The notes under the pieces: generated by a model
Database searches by the model: none
What the model was told of the DNA's origin: nothing
The model's input: only the letters and a program-made list of their open reading frames with translations
Made by a program: the position numbers and the translations under genes
Shown: one piece after another, positions 55,418-64,000 of the stretch
Layout of the letters: every line of letters starts with the position of its first letter
How positions within the stretch are numbered: position 1 is the first letter of the stretch
Origin: Rouxiella aceris
GTDB lineage: Bacteria; Pseudomonadota; Gammaproteobacteria; Enterobacterales; Enterobacteriaceae
Length of the DNA: 64,000 nt
NCBI RefSeq assembly: GCF_012933545.1
Contig: NZ_JAADJU010000002.1
Location: 310,001 to 374,000, forward strand
Direction: 5' to 3'

Positions 55418-55735
55418 TTAACCCCAAAGCTTCTCAAGTTCGTAGAGCTGACGGCTTTCTGCCTGCATAACGTGAACGATCACCTCACCGAGGTCAACCA
55501 CCACCCAGTCAGCTTCGTTAATGCCTTTCACACCCATGGCATCGAGACCTGCGGCTTTTACTTCTTCAACCAGATGACCGGCAATGGAAACCACGTGACG
55601 GCTGGACGTGCCGGTGCAGATAATCATGCAGTCAGTGATACTGGATTTACCCACAACATCGATAGCAATGATGTCTTGAGCTTTAAGGTCATCGACTTTA
55701 TCGATAACAAATTCTTGGAGCGCTTTACCTTGCAA
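55418..55735 (-). CDS. rsfS: Ribosomal silencing factor
   Basis: A 105-residue RsfS/Iojap protein that binds ribosomal protein L14 (uL14) and blocks subunit joining in starvation. Conserved features: [31 protein letters not shown] and [14 protein letters not shown]. In E. coli cobC lies between this gene and nadD; here nadD is only 66 bp upstream. Confidence 0.96.
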   Translation of the reverse strand: MQGKALQEFVIDKVDDLKAQDIIAIDVVGKSSITDCMIICTGTSSRHVVSIAGHLVEEVKAAGLDAMGVKGINEADWVVVDLGEVIVHVMQAESRQLYELEKLWG

Positions 55736-55801
55736 AGGTTCCCCCTGGGGAGTGAGTGAGCTGGAGTCGAAAATTAAGCGGCGAAGTATAACACGCGTTG
55801 G

Positions 55802-56455
55802 CTATGCGCGGTATAACCCCTGTGATTCGATATAGCGCTCAACGGAGAAGGGAAGTAAATCTGAGCAATCGCGGCCCTCATGACGGCGCTGACGGATTTC
55901 TGTCGCAGAAATATCCAGCAGTGGAGTATTGGCTTGATAAATAAAGCCTTGAGGGTATTGCCTGAGCCGACTGGCATCTTCAATTGTGTGCGCATCATAC
56001 CAACGCTGTAATTCTGGTGTTGCCAGTTGACGGGGATATCCCGGACGAGCCAACACCACCAGATGGCAGACATCGAGCAATGACTGCCAGCGATGCCATT
56101 TGTAAAGCGTCAATAATGAATCTTGCCCAATGATAAACGCCAAAGCATGGTCAGTGCCACGTTCTTTACGTAACGTTTCAAGTGTCTCAATGGTGTAGGA
56201 CGGCGTATCGCGCTGTAATTCACGATCATCCACTGAAAACAATGAGTTACCTGCAACCGCCAGCTGCACCATTTTTAGACGCTGCGCGGCGCTGGCCTCG
56301 GGTTGCGCACGGTGTGGCGGCACATTATTGGGCAGAAGTATCACTTTTTCGAGGCAGATCTCCTGCGTCAATTGTTCTACCGGGCGTAAATGACCGTAAT
56401 GGATAGGGTCAAAGGTGCCGCCAAACAGCGCCATCAGTGAGTTTTCACTCTTCAT
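55802..56455 (-). CDS. nadD: Nicotinate-nucleotide adenylyltransferase
   Basis: A 217-residue enzyme making NaAD from nicotinate mononucleotide and ATP. The nucleotidyltransferase motif [12 protein letters not shown] lies at residues ~12-23 and ISATEIRQR near 183. It overlaps the end of holA by 4 bp. Confidence 0.97.
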   Translation of the reverse strand: MKSENSLMALFGGTFDPIHYGHLRPVEQLTQEICLEKVILLPNNVPPHRAQPEASAAQRLKMVQLAVAGNSLFSVDDRELQRDTPSYTIETLETLRKERGTDHALAFIIGQDSLLTLYKWHRWQSLLDVCHLVVLARPGYPRQLATPELQRWYDAHTIEDASRLRQYPQGFIYQANTPLLDISATEIRQRRHEGRDCSDLLPFSVERYIESQGLYRA

Positions 56456-57495
56456 TGGCCGGTGCCTGCATCAATAAAACTGACGGGCAGCGCTTTGCCG
56501 CAGAGTAGCATGGAAAGACTTTCCAGCTCAGGCCAGACCGATTGACCATAATCCTGTTTCAGGCGGATCTCCATTTGCGTCAGCAATTGCACCGCCTGAT
56601 TAAGCTGTTGCACCGATAAACGTTGCAGGGCCTGGGTGACCAGAGTGCGGCGGTTTTGCCACACTTTATAGTGGTCGAACAGATTGCGCAGCGGCATCTG
56701 GTCCATTTTGCGTCGTAAATTCAACAGCATTAACAGTTCACGCTGTACGGTGCGCAATAAAATAACCGGCTCGCTGTCTTCTTGCTGTAATTGACGCAAA
56801 ATATGCCAGGCGCGTTTGCTTTTTCCGGCCAGCAGCGCGTCAATCCAGTGGTAAGGGGTAAAATGTGCCGCATCAAACACTGCCTGTTCCACGCGTGGTA
56901 GCGTCAGTTTGGCATCCGGGTAGAGCAGGGCAAGCCTTTCCAGCGACTGCGACAGCGCCAGCAAGTTGCCTTCGTAGCAGTAGCACAACAGCTGATTGGC
57001 CGGATCATCCAGTTCCAGTGATAGCGCCTTGGCGCGTTTGGCCACCCAGCGTGGCAATTGCGCCTGTTCCGGCGTCTGGCAGGTGACAAACACGCAGCGA
57101 TCGCTGAGCGCTTTAAACCAGGCGCTGTTTTCCTGGCCTTTGGTCAGTTTGTTGGCGCGCAGGATCAGTAAAATGTCATCATGCAGCAGACTGACCAGCA
57201 GCGTGAGCTGTTCAGCCATTGGGGCTGATGGGCCGTTTTCCGGCAGCATTAAGGTCAGCGTCTGGCGACTGGCAAACAGACTCAGCGCCTGACAGCTGCT
57301 AAATATGGCATCCCATTCGGTATGGGCATCAAGAATAAAACTGAAGTGTTCATTAAATTCTGCCGCATTGGCGGCCTGACGCACGGCATCCTGGCTTTCT
57401 TGCAGCAGTAGCGGATCGTTACCGCATAATACATAACAAGCGCGCAGCCCCTCTCGGAGCTGCGCGGCAAGTTGTTCAGCATAAATGCGGATCAT
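56452..57495 (-). CDS. holA: DNA polymerase III delta subunit
   Basis: A 347-residue clamp-loader delta subunit that opens the beta clamp. It begins [13 protein letters not shown] and contains the conserved [29 protein letters not shown] and [24 protein letters not shown]. Length is close to E. coli (343). It overlaps lptE and nadD by 4 bp each, so the genes form one unit. Confidence 0.96.
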   Translation of the reverse strand: MIRIYAEQLAAQLREGLRACYVLCGNDPLLLQESQDAVRQAANAAEFNEHFSFILDAHTEWDAIFSSCQALSLFASRQTLTLMLPENGPSAPMAEQLTLLVSLLHDDILLILRANKLTKGQENSAWFKALSDRCVFVTCQTPEQAQLPRWVAKRAKALSLELDDPANQLLCYCYEGNLLALSQSLERLALLYPDAKLTLPRVEQAVFDAAHFTPYHWIDALLAGKSKRAWHILRQLQQEDSEPVILLRTVQRELLMLLNLRRKMDQMPLRNLFDHYKVWQNRRTLVTQALQRLSVQQLNQAVQLLTQMEIRLKQDYGQSVWPELESLSMLLCGKALPVSFIDAGTGQ

Positions 57496-58079
57496 TTCGC
57501 AGGATCACTAACCGGGGTCGATTTTCCCACGCTGATGATTTCAGGCTTACCCGACACTTGCTCTTTCTTCACAAGCTCTGCGGCGTGAACCGTCAGCAGT
57601 TTGCGAATCAATTGCTGGGCTGCCTGTTCGCGCATCTCTTTCTGGATAATTTCCTGTTCAGCGTCTTTTGCCAGCGCTGCCAGTGGGTTATCAAAGAAAG
57701 AACGGAAGACCGTCACGCTTAGCGGGTAAATATCTTTACCCGGCATCAGCACCTGTGCAGAGACCGTCATCGCCAACTGATATTCCGCGGTTTTCCCGTC
57801 CTGGAAGATAGACACCGTAGATTGACCCAGACTTGCGCCAACAAGACGCAGCTCTGGCAGTTTTCTATTCAGAGCGGTATTCATCTCTACCACGGTGACA
57901 TCACTCAGTTTTAACTGATTACGCACCTCACGGGTGAGCGGACCATAGGGATCGTAGCTGTTAAGCGTAATGGTTTTCAGCTCGACCGGGACGTTAGTGG
58001 TGCCGCGAAGATGATATCCACAGCCCGAGGTCACCAGTACGACAGCACCCAGCAACAGCATCAAAATACGATGTCGCAC
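57492..58079 (-). CDS. lptE: LPS-assembly lipoprotein LptE
   Basis: LptE plugs the LptD barrel at the outer membrane. A GTG at 58079 is preferred: AGGAGG lies just upstream and the product [20 protein letters not shown] matches E. coli LptE from its start. A TTG at 58097 would add six residues and lie within the leuS end. The lipobox is VTSGC. Conserved segments include [21 protein letters not shown] and [20 protein letters not shown]. Length is 195 residues. It lies 14 bp after leuS. Confidence 0.93.
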   Translation of the reverse strand: MRHRILMLLLGAVVLVTSGCGYHLRGTTNVPVELKTITLNSYDPYGPLTREVRNQLKLSDVTVVEMNTALNRKLPELRLVGASLGQSTVSIFQDGKTAEYQLAMTVSAQVLMPGKDIYPLSVTVFRSFFDNPLAALAKDAEQEIIQKEMREQAAQQLIRKLLTVHAAELVKKEQVSGKPEIISVGKSTPVSDPAK

Positions 58080-58093
58080 AACTCCTCCTTGAC

Positions 58094-60676
58094 TCAACCC
58101 ACTACCAGGTTAAGCAGTTTGCCTGGGACGTAGATTACTTTGCGTACGGTAACCCCATCCAGATATTTTGCGACCAGATGTTCTTGTGCCGCCAATTCGC
58201 GAACCTGCTCTTCTGTCGCGTCTGCGGCAACGGTTATCTTGGCTCGTACTTTACCATTTACCTGCACAACCACCAGTTTAGAGTCTTCTACCATAGCTTT
58301 TTCGTCAGCGACTGGCCATGGCGCGATATCGATATCACCTTCACCACCCAGCGTCTGCCACAGTGCAAAGCAGACGTGTGGAGTGAACGGATAGAGCATA
58401 CGGACTACCGCCAACAGGGCTTCCTGGATCAACGCACGATCCTGTTCGCTGTCTTGCGGCGCGCGGCCCATTTTGTTCATCAATTCCATAATGGCCGCAA
58501 TGGCGGTGTTAAAGGTTTGACGACGGCCGATATCATCGGTCACCTTGGCAATGGTTTTATGCAGATCGCGACGCAGGTCTTTTTGCTCGACACTCAGGCT
58601 GGCAACGTCCAGTGCCGTGGTTGCGCCTTTTTGTGAATGTTCAAAGGCCAGTTTCCATACGCGTTTCAGGAAGCGGTTTGCCCCTTCTACGCCAGACTCC
58701 TGCCACTCAAGGGTCATTTCTGCCGGTGAGGCGAACATCATAAACAGACGGACGGTGTCAGCACCGTATTTTTCAACCATTACCTGCGGGTCGATACCGT
58801 TGTTCTTGGACTTGGACATTTTGCTCATGCCCGCGTACACCAGCTCACGGCCCTGAGGATCGGTAGCTTTGACAATACGGCCTTTTTCGTCGCGTTCCAG
58901 GGTAGCATCAACCGGTGATACCCAAATACGTTCACCGCTATTACCCAGGTAGTAGAAGGCATCAGCCAACACCATCCCCTGGCACAACAAGCGTTTGGCG
59001 GGTTCGTCAGAGGTGACCAGACCGGCATCACGCATCAGCTTGTGGAAGAAGCGGAAGTACATCAGGTGCATGATGGCGTGTTCAATACCGCCGACATATT
59101 GGTCAACCGGCAACCAGTAGTTGGCCGCCGCCGGATCCAGCATGCCTTTATCGTAATCCGGGCAGGTGTAACGGGCGTAGTACCAGGACGATTCCATAAA
59201 GGTATCAAAGGTGTCGGTTTCACGCAGGCCCGGCATTCCGTTAACGGTGGTTTTTGCCCACTCGGGATCGGCCTTGATTGGGCTGGTGATACCATCCATC
59301 ACTACGTCTTCCGGCAGCACGACCGGCAGTTGATCTTCCGGCGTCGGTATCACAGTACCGTCTTCCAGGGTGATCATCGGAATTGGCGCACCCCAATAAC
59401 GTTGACGTGACACACCCCAGTCGCGCAGGCGGTAATTCACTTTACGCTCGCCAACGCCCAGACTGACCAACTTGTCGGCAATGGCATTAAAGCCGTGCTC
59501 GTGGTCCAGTCCGTTAAATTCGCCAGAGTTGAACAGCACGCCTTTTTCGGTCATCGCTGCCGCTTGCACGTCAGGCTCGCTGCCATCGGCATTAAGAATA
59601 ACGGCCTTGATTGGCAGTGCGTATTTGTTGGCAAATTCCCAGTCGCGGGCATCGTGACCCGGAACGGCCATTACCGCACCGGTGCCGTATTCCATCAGCA
59701 CAAAGTTGGCGACCCAGATGGCAATTTTTTCACCAGTAAGTGGATGCACGGCAAACAGGCCGGTATCCATGCCTTTTTTCTCCATGGTCGCCATTTCGGC
59801 TTCGGCCACTTTGGTATTACGGCATTCGTCGATAAAGGCGGCCAGTGCAGGCTGGGTAGCAGCGGCTTGCAGTGACAGCGGATGGCCAGCGGCCACGGCG
59901 GCATAGGTGGCGCCCATAAAGGTATCGGGACGAGTGGTGTAGACCGTCAGCTTTTCGGCGCTGTTTTCAACGTCAAAAGTGATCTCTACGCCTTCGGAGC
60001 GGCCAATCCAGTTACGCTGCATGGTTTTGACCTGCTCAGGCCAGCTTTCCAGCGTATCGAGGTCGTTGAGCAGTTGGTCGGCATAGGCGGTGATTTTGAT
60101 AAACCACTGTGGGATCTCTTTACGTTCCACCTTGGTATCACAACGCCAGCAGCAACCATCAATAACCTGCTCGTTAGCCAGTACCGTCTGGTCATGAGGG
60201 CACCAGTTGACCGCCGAGGTCTTTTTGTAAACCAGACCTTTTTCATACAGACGGGTAAAGAACCACTGTTCCCAGCGATAATATTCCGGTTTGCAGGTGG
60301 CGAGTTCGCGATCCCAGTCATAACCAAAACCCAGCAATTTAAGCTGGTTTTTCATGTATTCGATGTTTTCGTAAGTCCAGGGAGCTGGTGCCGTATTGTT
60401 TTTGACGGCCGCGCCTTCTGCGGGCAAACCAAACGCATCCCAGCCGATCGGCTGCAGGACGTTTTTACCGAGCATGCGCTGATAGCGGGAAATCACGTCG
60501 CCGATGGTGTAGTTACGCACGTGACCCATATGCAGACGGCCTGATGGGTAAGGCAGCATGGAGAGGCAGTAATACTTCTCTTTGCCAGGCTGTTCGGTAA
60601 CTTTAAAGGTTTGCTTCTCTTGCCAGTGAAGTTGAACCTGAGTCTCTATATCTTCTGGACGGTATTGCTCTTGCAT
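58094..60676 (-). CDS. leuS: Leucyl-tRNA synthetase
   Basis: The 860-residue class I synthetase has the E. coli length. HIGH-type motif [15 protein letters not shown] near residue 43, the CP1 editing domain ([15 protein letters not shown]), a zinc-type knot CCWRCD and the KMSKSKNNG motif near 620. It leads the leuS-lptE-holA-nadD unit. No anomalies seen. Confidence 0.98.
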   Translation of the reverse strand: MQEQYRPEDIETQVQLHWQEKQTFKVTEQPGKEKYYCLSMLPYPSGRLHMGHVRNYTIGDVISRYQRMLGKNVLQPIGWDAFGLPAEGAAVKNNTAPAPWTYENIEYMKNQLKLLGFGYDWDRELATCKPEYYRWEQWFFTRLYEKGLVYKKTSAVNWCPHDQTVLANEQVIDGCCWRCDTKVERKEIPQWFIKITAYADQLLNDLDTLESWPEQVKTMQRNWIGRSEGVEITFDVENSAEKLTVYTTRPDTFMGATYAAVAAGHPLSLQAAATQPALAAFIDECRNTKVAEAEMATMEKKGMDTGLFAVHPLTGEKIAIWVANFVLMEYGTGAVMAVPGHDARDWEFANKYALPIKAVILNADGSEPDVQAAAMTEKGVLFNSGEFNGLDHEHGFNAIADKLVSLGVGERKVNYRLRDWGVSRQRYWGAPIPMITLEDGTVIPTPEDQLPVVLPEDVVMDGITSPIKADPEWAKTTVNGMPGLRETDTFDTFMESSWYYARYTCPDYDKGMLDPAAANYWLPVDQYVGGIEHAIMHLMYFRFFHKLMRDAGLVTSDEPAKRLLCQGMVLADAFYYLGNSGERIWVSPVDATLERDEKGRIVKATDPQGRELVYAGMSKMSKSKNNGIDPQVMVEKYGADTVRLFMMFASPAEMTLEWQESGVEGANRFLKRVWKLAFEHSQKGATTALDVASLSVEQKDLRRDLHKTIAKVTDDIGRRQTFNTAIAAIMELMNKMGRAPQDSEQDRALIQEALLAVVRMLYPFTPHVCFALWQTLGGEGDIDIAPWPVADEKAMVEDSKLVVVQVNGKVRAKITVAADATEEQVRELAAQEHLVAKYLDGVTVRKVIYVPGKLLNLVVG

Positions 60677-60957
60677 GGCGGCCGATGGTCCTGTGAGTGA
60701 AAAACAGCTACATCTGTAGCCTTATTTCGTTAATAACAATAGTTTCAAACATAGCCGCATAGCATAGCTGATAAGCGGCAAGGGCAACAACACCAAGCGA
60801 CCTGCGAGAGGCTTTTTATGCACTTTAGACGGCGAATATTTTTCATGCGACGTGCAAACTGTGGTCTGTATCCGTCGCAATCGACGATTCACGACTAAAA
60901 TGATCGCATACAGATGAAGGATACACCTGACTGGAAAGTCGCACTCAAGGGGAAGCT
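60677..60957. promoter_or_regulatory. Divergent gap leuS / ybeL
   Basis: 281 bp that should hold promoters for both genes. No clear leader peptide with leucine codons and no T-box-like structure were found. Confidence 0.5.
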
Positions 60958-61473
60958 ATGAACAATGTAGAGCACGACTATCGCCAACTGATGACCACAC
61001 TGACGTCACGCCTGCGGGAAGGTGAACGTGATATTGAGTTATTGGTGGGCGAGGCGCGGGAACGTTTACAGCGCGAAGGTAAGCTGGCACAGAGCGAAAT
61101 TGATCAACTGACGCACTCGGTACGGCGTGACCTGCAGGAGTTTGCCCATTTCTATGACCAGCATCATCCGGCTACCCGGGTGGCGACGCCGGTTGACGAT
61201 AGCGATGACGATGACAGCGTTTTTATGCGGGTGATCAAGGAGAGTCTGTGGCAGGAACTGGCCGATATTACTGATAAAACCCAACTGGAATGGAAAGAAG
61301 TACTAAAAGACGTGACCCATCATGGCGTGTATCACAGCGGTGAGGTGGTCGGTTTGGGGAATCTGGTCTGTGAAAAGTGCCATTTCCATCTGGCGGTCTA
61401 TACGCCGGAAGTGCTTAGCAAGTGTCCGAAATGCGGCAACGATGAATTTTCTCGCCAACCGTTTGAACCTTGA
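60958..61473 (+). CDS. ybeL: DUF1451 zinc-ribbon protein YbeL
   Basis: A 171-residue YbeL/YgjM-type protein. Helical N-terminal part (LTSRLREGERDIELLVGEARERLQREGKL) and a C-terminal four-cysteine zinc ribbon (CEKCHFHLAVYTPEVLSKCPKCG). The function is not established. It keeps the E. coli place next to leuS. It is convergent with gltL. Confidence 0.93.
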   Translation: MNNVEHDYRQLMTTLTSRLREGERDIELLVGEARERLQREGKLAQSEIDQLTHSVRRDLQEFAHFYDQHHPATRVATPVDDSDDDDSVFMRVIKESLWQELADITDKTQLEWKEVLKDVTHHGVYHSGEVVGLGNLVCEKCHFHLAVYTPEVLSKCPKCGNDEFSRQPFEP

Positions 61474-61495
61474 TAGCAGACTTTGCTGACAATCA

Positions 61496-61528
61496 TTGCC
61501 GCTGTGGCCGGTCTGGCCGCAGCGGCAA
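61496..61528. terminator. Long GC hairpin between ybeL and gltL
   Basis: TTGCCGCTGTGGCC pairs with GGCCGCAGCGGCAA around GGTCT with one mismatch. It can end both convergent transcripts; the T-run is short. Confidence 0.7.
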
Positions 61529-61539
61529 CTGCCGGCAGA

Positions 61540-62265
61540 TTAGTGCAGGATTTTCGCCAGGAAGTCCCGGGCACGTTCAGATTCAGGGTTATTAAAGAAA
61601 TCGTCTTTATTACGATCTTCAACAATCTTGCCTTCATCCATAAAGATCACCCGGTTAGCCACTTTACGGGCAAAGCCCATTTCGTGGGTTACCACCATCA
61701 TGGTCATGCCTTCGTTGGCCAGTTCCACCATGACGTCCAGTACTTCATTGATCATTTCCGGATCGAGCGCCGAGGTAGGTTCGTCAAATAGCATGGCAAT
61801 AGGATCCATACACAGTGCTCGGGCGATAGCAACGCGCTGCTGCTGTCCACCTGAGAGCTGTCCCGGAAATTTATTGGCATGGGCAGACAGGCCAACGCGC
61901 TCAAGCAATTTTAATCCCTTCTCTCTGGCCGCCGCTTTATCGCGTTTTAGCACTTTGACCTGCGCCAGCGTCAGGTTGTCGACAATCGACAGATGAGGGA
62001 AGAGTTCGAAATGCTGGAACACCATGCCGACTTTCGCCCGCAGTTGCGCCAGATTGGTTTTTTTATCATTAACGGCAATACCGTTAACCAGGATCTCGCC
62101 TTTCTGGATCGGTTCCAGCCCGTTAACGGTTTTAATCAGCGTTGACTTGCCAGAACCGGAAGGACCACAGACCACCACAACTTCACCTTTCTTGACTTCG
62201 GTACTGCATTCAGTCAGTACCTGGAAGTGGCCGTACCATTTAGAGACATTTTTCAGCGAAATCAT
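61540..62265 (-). CDS. gltL: Glutamate/aspartate ABC ATPase
   Basis: A 241-residue ATPase, identical in length to E. coli GltL. Motifs: [63 protein letters not shown] and [20 protein letters not shown]. Its ATG overlaps the end of gltK by 4 bp. Confidence 0.96.
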   Translation of the reverse strand: MISLKNVSKWYGHFQVLTECSTEVKKGEVVVVCGPSGSGKSTLIKTVNGLEPIQKGEILVNGIAVNDKKTNLAQLRAKVGMVFQHFELFPHLSIVDNLTLAQVKVLKRDKAAAREKGLKLLERVGLSAHANKFPGQLSGGQQQRVAIARALCMDPIAMLFDEPTSALDPEMINEVLDVMVELANEGMTMMVVTHEMGFARKVANRVIFMDEGKIVEDRNKDDFFNNPESERARDFLAKILH

Positions 62266-62939
62266 GAAAGGGTCCTTTTCTTCAAAAAGCTCACCAGCAA
62301 AGAAGCAGAGATGCTGATAACAAAATAGACAAAACCGGCAAACAGGATCATTTCTACCTGTGTGCCGTCGCGCTCACCAATATTGGTCGCGGTACGGAAG
62401 AAGTCAGCCAGGCTGAGAACATACACCAGCGAGGTATCCTGGAATAACACAATGGCCTGGGTCAGCAGCAGAGGCACCATGGCGCGGAAAGCCTGCGGTA
62501 AAATGATCAACTGCATGGATTGCCAATGGGTCATGCCCAGCGCCAGCGCGGCAGAAGCCTGACCGCGGGCGATGCTTTGAATACCGGCGCGGATAATCTC
62601 CGAGTAATAGGCCGCTTCAAACAAGGCAAAGGCCACCATCGCCGAAATCAGGCGAATATCGCTTTTTGGCGACAGGCCGAGCACTTTTTGCAGGAAGCTG
62701 GGCACCACCAGATAAAACCACAGCAGCACCATCACCAGCGGCACGGCGCGGAACAGGTTGACATAGATACGGGCAAACCAGCTGACTGCCTTGATTGACG
62801 ACAGACGCATCACCGCCAGCAGGGTGCCCCACAGGATGCCAAAGACAATGGCAATCACCGTAATCTTCAGGGTAATCACCATGCCGTTGACCAGATAGGG
62901 CAGGCTGGGGACCACGGAACTCCAGTCGAAATGGTACAT
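62262..62939 (-). CDS. gltK: Glutamate/aspartate ABC permease GltK
   Basis: A 225-residue permease (E. coli 224) starting [20 protein letters not shown], with five membrane helices and the EAA loop [23 protein letters not shown]. It forms a heterodimer with GltJ. It begins 3 bp after the gltJ stop. Confidence 0.96.
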   Translation of the reverse strand: MYHFDWSSVVPSLPYLVNGMVITLKITVIAIVFGILWGTLLAVMRLSSIKAVSWFARIYVNLFRAVPLVMVLLWFYLVVPSFLQKVLGLSPKSDIRLISAMVAFALFEAAYYSEIIRAGIQSIARGQASAALALGMTHWQSMQLIILPQAFRAMVPLLLTQAIVLFQDTSLVYVLSLADFFRTATNIGERDGTQVEMILFAGFVYFVISISASLLVSFLKKRTLS

Positions 62940-62942
62940 AAA

Positions 62943-63683
62943 TTATTTACTCCCCATATTGCCCGGCAGGCGGATCTTGCGTTCGACCTGCTGCATTATC
63001 AGCATAATGACCGCGTTGATGAGGACATAGGCCAGCGTAATGGCGGCAAAAGACTCATAGGCGTGAGCCGAATAATCGAGTAATTTCCCCGCTTGCGCGG
63101 CCATATCCACCAGACCTATGGTGGAGGCAATCGCCGAGTTTTTTACCAGATTAAGCATTTCCGAGGTAAGAGGCGGCACAATTACGCGGTAGGCATTGGG
63201 CAGCAGCACATAGCGGTAGGTTTGCGGCAGGGTAAGACCCATTGCCAGACCCGCGGCGCGTTGCCCGCTCGGCAGCGACTGAATTGCCGCGCGCACTTGC
63301 TCACAGACGCGTGCGGCGGTAAACAGGCCGAGACACACCATCGATGAGATAAAGAACTGCACATTGGGATCCAGACCCTGCTTGAACCACATACCGATTT
63401 TTTCCGGCAGTAATTCCGGGACCACCAGATACCAAATAAAGAATTGCACGATCAGCGGCACGTTACGGAATAGCTCCACGTAACAGGCACCAAGTGCGGC
63501 AATAAAACGATTAGGCACGGTGCGTAAAATACCGAACAGCGAGCCAACGAAAAAGGCGATAACCCAGGCGCAAAGTGAGAGTGCAACCGTGACCTGAAAA
63601 CCCGACCAGATCCAACCGAGATAGGTGGTGTTTCCGAATGGGGCTTGTTGCAGGAAAATACCCCAGTTCCAACTTGTAGACAT
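62943..63683 (-). CDS. gltJ: Glutamate/aspartate ABC permease GltJ
   Basis: A 246-residue permease equal in length to E. coli GltJ. Family features: SGFQVTVALSLCAWVIAFFVG, ELFRNVPLIVQFFIWYLV, and the EAA loop LTLPQTYRYVLLPNAYRVIVPP. It follows gltI with a 258-bp gap that holds a terminator, so part of the transcript should end before it. Confidence 0.96.
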   Translation of the reverse strand: MSTSWNWGIFLQQAPFGNTTYLGWIWSGFQVTVALSLCAWVIAFFVGSLFGILRTVPNRFIAALGACYVELFRNVPLIVQFFIWYLVVPELLPEKIGMWFKQGLDPNVQFFISSMVCLGLFTAARVCEQVRAAIQSLPSGQRAAGLAMGLTLPQTYRYVLLPNAYRVIVPPLTSEMLNLVKNSAIASTIGLVDMAAQAGKLLDYSAHAYESFAAITLAYVLINAVIMLIMQQVERKIRLPGNMGSK

Positions 63684-63754
63684 AACAAACTCCGTAAATT
63701 GGGTAAGAACTTACCCCATGAGTGATGACGTGAACTGTCGGGTGTTATTGAGCG

Positions 63755-63789
63755 TAAAAGAATGGCGGGGTGGGGAACGACCACCCCGC
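63755..63789 (-). terminator. Strong hairpin in gltI-gltJ gap
   Basis: GCGGGGTGG and CCACCCCGC (63765-63773 and 63781-63789) form a perfect 9-bp stem; on the minus strand it is followed by CATTCTTTTA. It can act as an attenuator between the binding protein and permease genes. Confidence 0.75.
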
Positions 63790-63941
63790 ATTCTGCCTGT
63801 CTGCCCTGTCAGGACACCATCACATACCCCGCCATTTGGCACCGTGGCAACTGAGCGGTACCGACTCAAGCGAATTCGTTGTCCGCCAGTAGTCGAACCT
63901 TTGCTGCCAGGTACCCCGCTGCCGGGGTATTGTTGTTACTT
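63755..63941 (-). ncRNA. SroC-like sRNA position
   Basis: In E. coli the SroC sRNA is cut from the gltI-gltJ part of this operon mRNA and sponges GcvB. The same gap exists here, starting at the gltI stop (63942), with a small TACCCC/GGGGTA stem next to the stop and a strong terminator at its end. Sequence homology was not tested, and the 5' end is unknown. Confidence 0.4.
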
Positions 63942-64000
63942 TTAGAGCGCTTTATCGTTTGGAGCTTTGAACAAGGCTTTCATATCGTCAGACAGTTCAA
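63942..64000 (-). CDS. gltI: Glutamate/aspartate-binding protein, C-terminal end
   Basis: The final 18 codons and stop of GltI lie on the minus strand at the window edge (ELSDDMKALFKAPNDKAL), matching the end of E. coli GltI. Position before gltJ-K-L completes the operon. The rest, including the signal peptide, lies beyond the window. Confidence 0.9.
   Translation of the reverse strand, partial: ELSDDMKALFKAPNDKAL

Overview
The window looks like a chromosome segment from a member of the Enterobacterales that is not Escherichia or Salmonella. The right third (about 46.3-64 kb) keeps the E. coli-type order tatE, lipA, lipB, ybeD, dacA, rlpA, mrdB, mrdA, rlmH, rsfS, nadD, holA, lptE, leuS, ybeL, gltL-K-J-I. 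It lacks the ybeF and cobC genes that E. coli has there. DcuS, DcuR, CspE, CrcB and YbeM are also close to E. coli forms in length and motifs. A Yersiniaceae-type genus would fit, but I cannot fix the genus from this sequence.

Layout. (1) 0-3.8 kb: a LysR regulator (cut by the window edge), a quaternary-amine type ABC ATPase and permease, and an anaerobic sulfatase-maturing radical SAM enzyme; together they suggest choline-sulfate use. (2) 3.8-7.8 kb: an accessory patch with an EexN-like lipoprotein, a RES/Xre-type toxin-antitoxin pair, and an ISL3-family insertion sequence. The IS has perfect 25-bp ends, one in-frame TGA in its transposase, and truncated genes on both sides. (3) 7.9-9.4 kb: a LysE-type exporter and a lone panB. 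(4) 9.5-23.1 kb: a C4-dicarboxylate block of malic enzyme, a malate permease-like carrier with a perfect CRP site, class I fumarase, a CitT/TtdT-type antiporter, a three-domain soluble NADH:fumarate reductase with its ApbE-type flavin transferase, and DcuR/DcuS. A perfect FNR site lies in the divergent control region. (5) 24.1-28.9 kb: the PQQ importer PqqU next to the PQQ-dependent glucose dehydrogenase Gcd. (6) 29-35.8 kb: a DUF1345 membrane protein, a beta-lactamase-fold lipoprotein, a prolyl oligopeptidase, an orphan iron/cobalamin-type binding protein and a DUF2076 protein. (7) 35.9-39.6 kb: cspE, a TetR/Bcr-type efflux operon, crcB with a fluoride riboswitch, and a GNAT enzyme. (8) 39.6-45.8 kb: a MocR regulator divergent from a cytoplasmic dihydroxyphthalate-decarboxylase/binding-protein-like protein, YbeM amidase and a three-gene polar amino acid ABC transporter; the pathway is not one I recognise. 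(9) 46.3-64 kb: protein translocation, lipoylation, cell-wall elongation, ribosome/NAD/DNA polymerase/LPS housekeeping genes and the glutamate/aspartate transporter.

How the parts work together. The dicarboxylate block could run the reductive branch malate to fumarate to succinate with NADH reoxidation and antiport of succinate, controlled by DcuSR, FNR and CRP. The pqqU-gcd pair suggests that glucose oxidation in the periplasm depends on PQQ taken from neighbours; no pqq biosynthesis gene lies in the window. Two copies of a 95-107 bp palindrome-containing repeat (12.7 kb and 29.0 kb) sit directly downstream of gene ends and match no element I can name. The most open questions are the MocR-linked amidase/transporter cluster, the rearranged IS/toxin patch, the interspersed repeat, and a possible small RNA near 23.3 kb.
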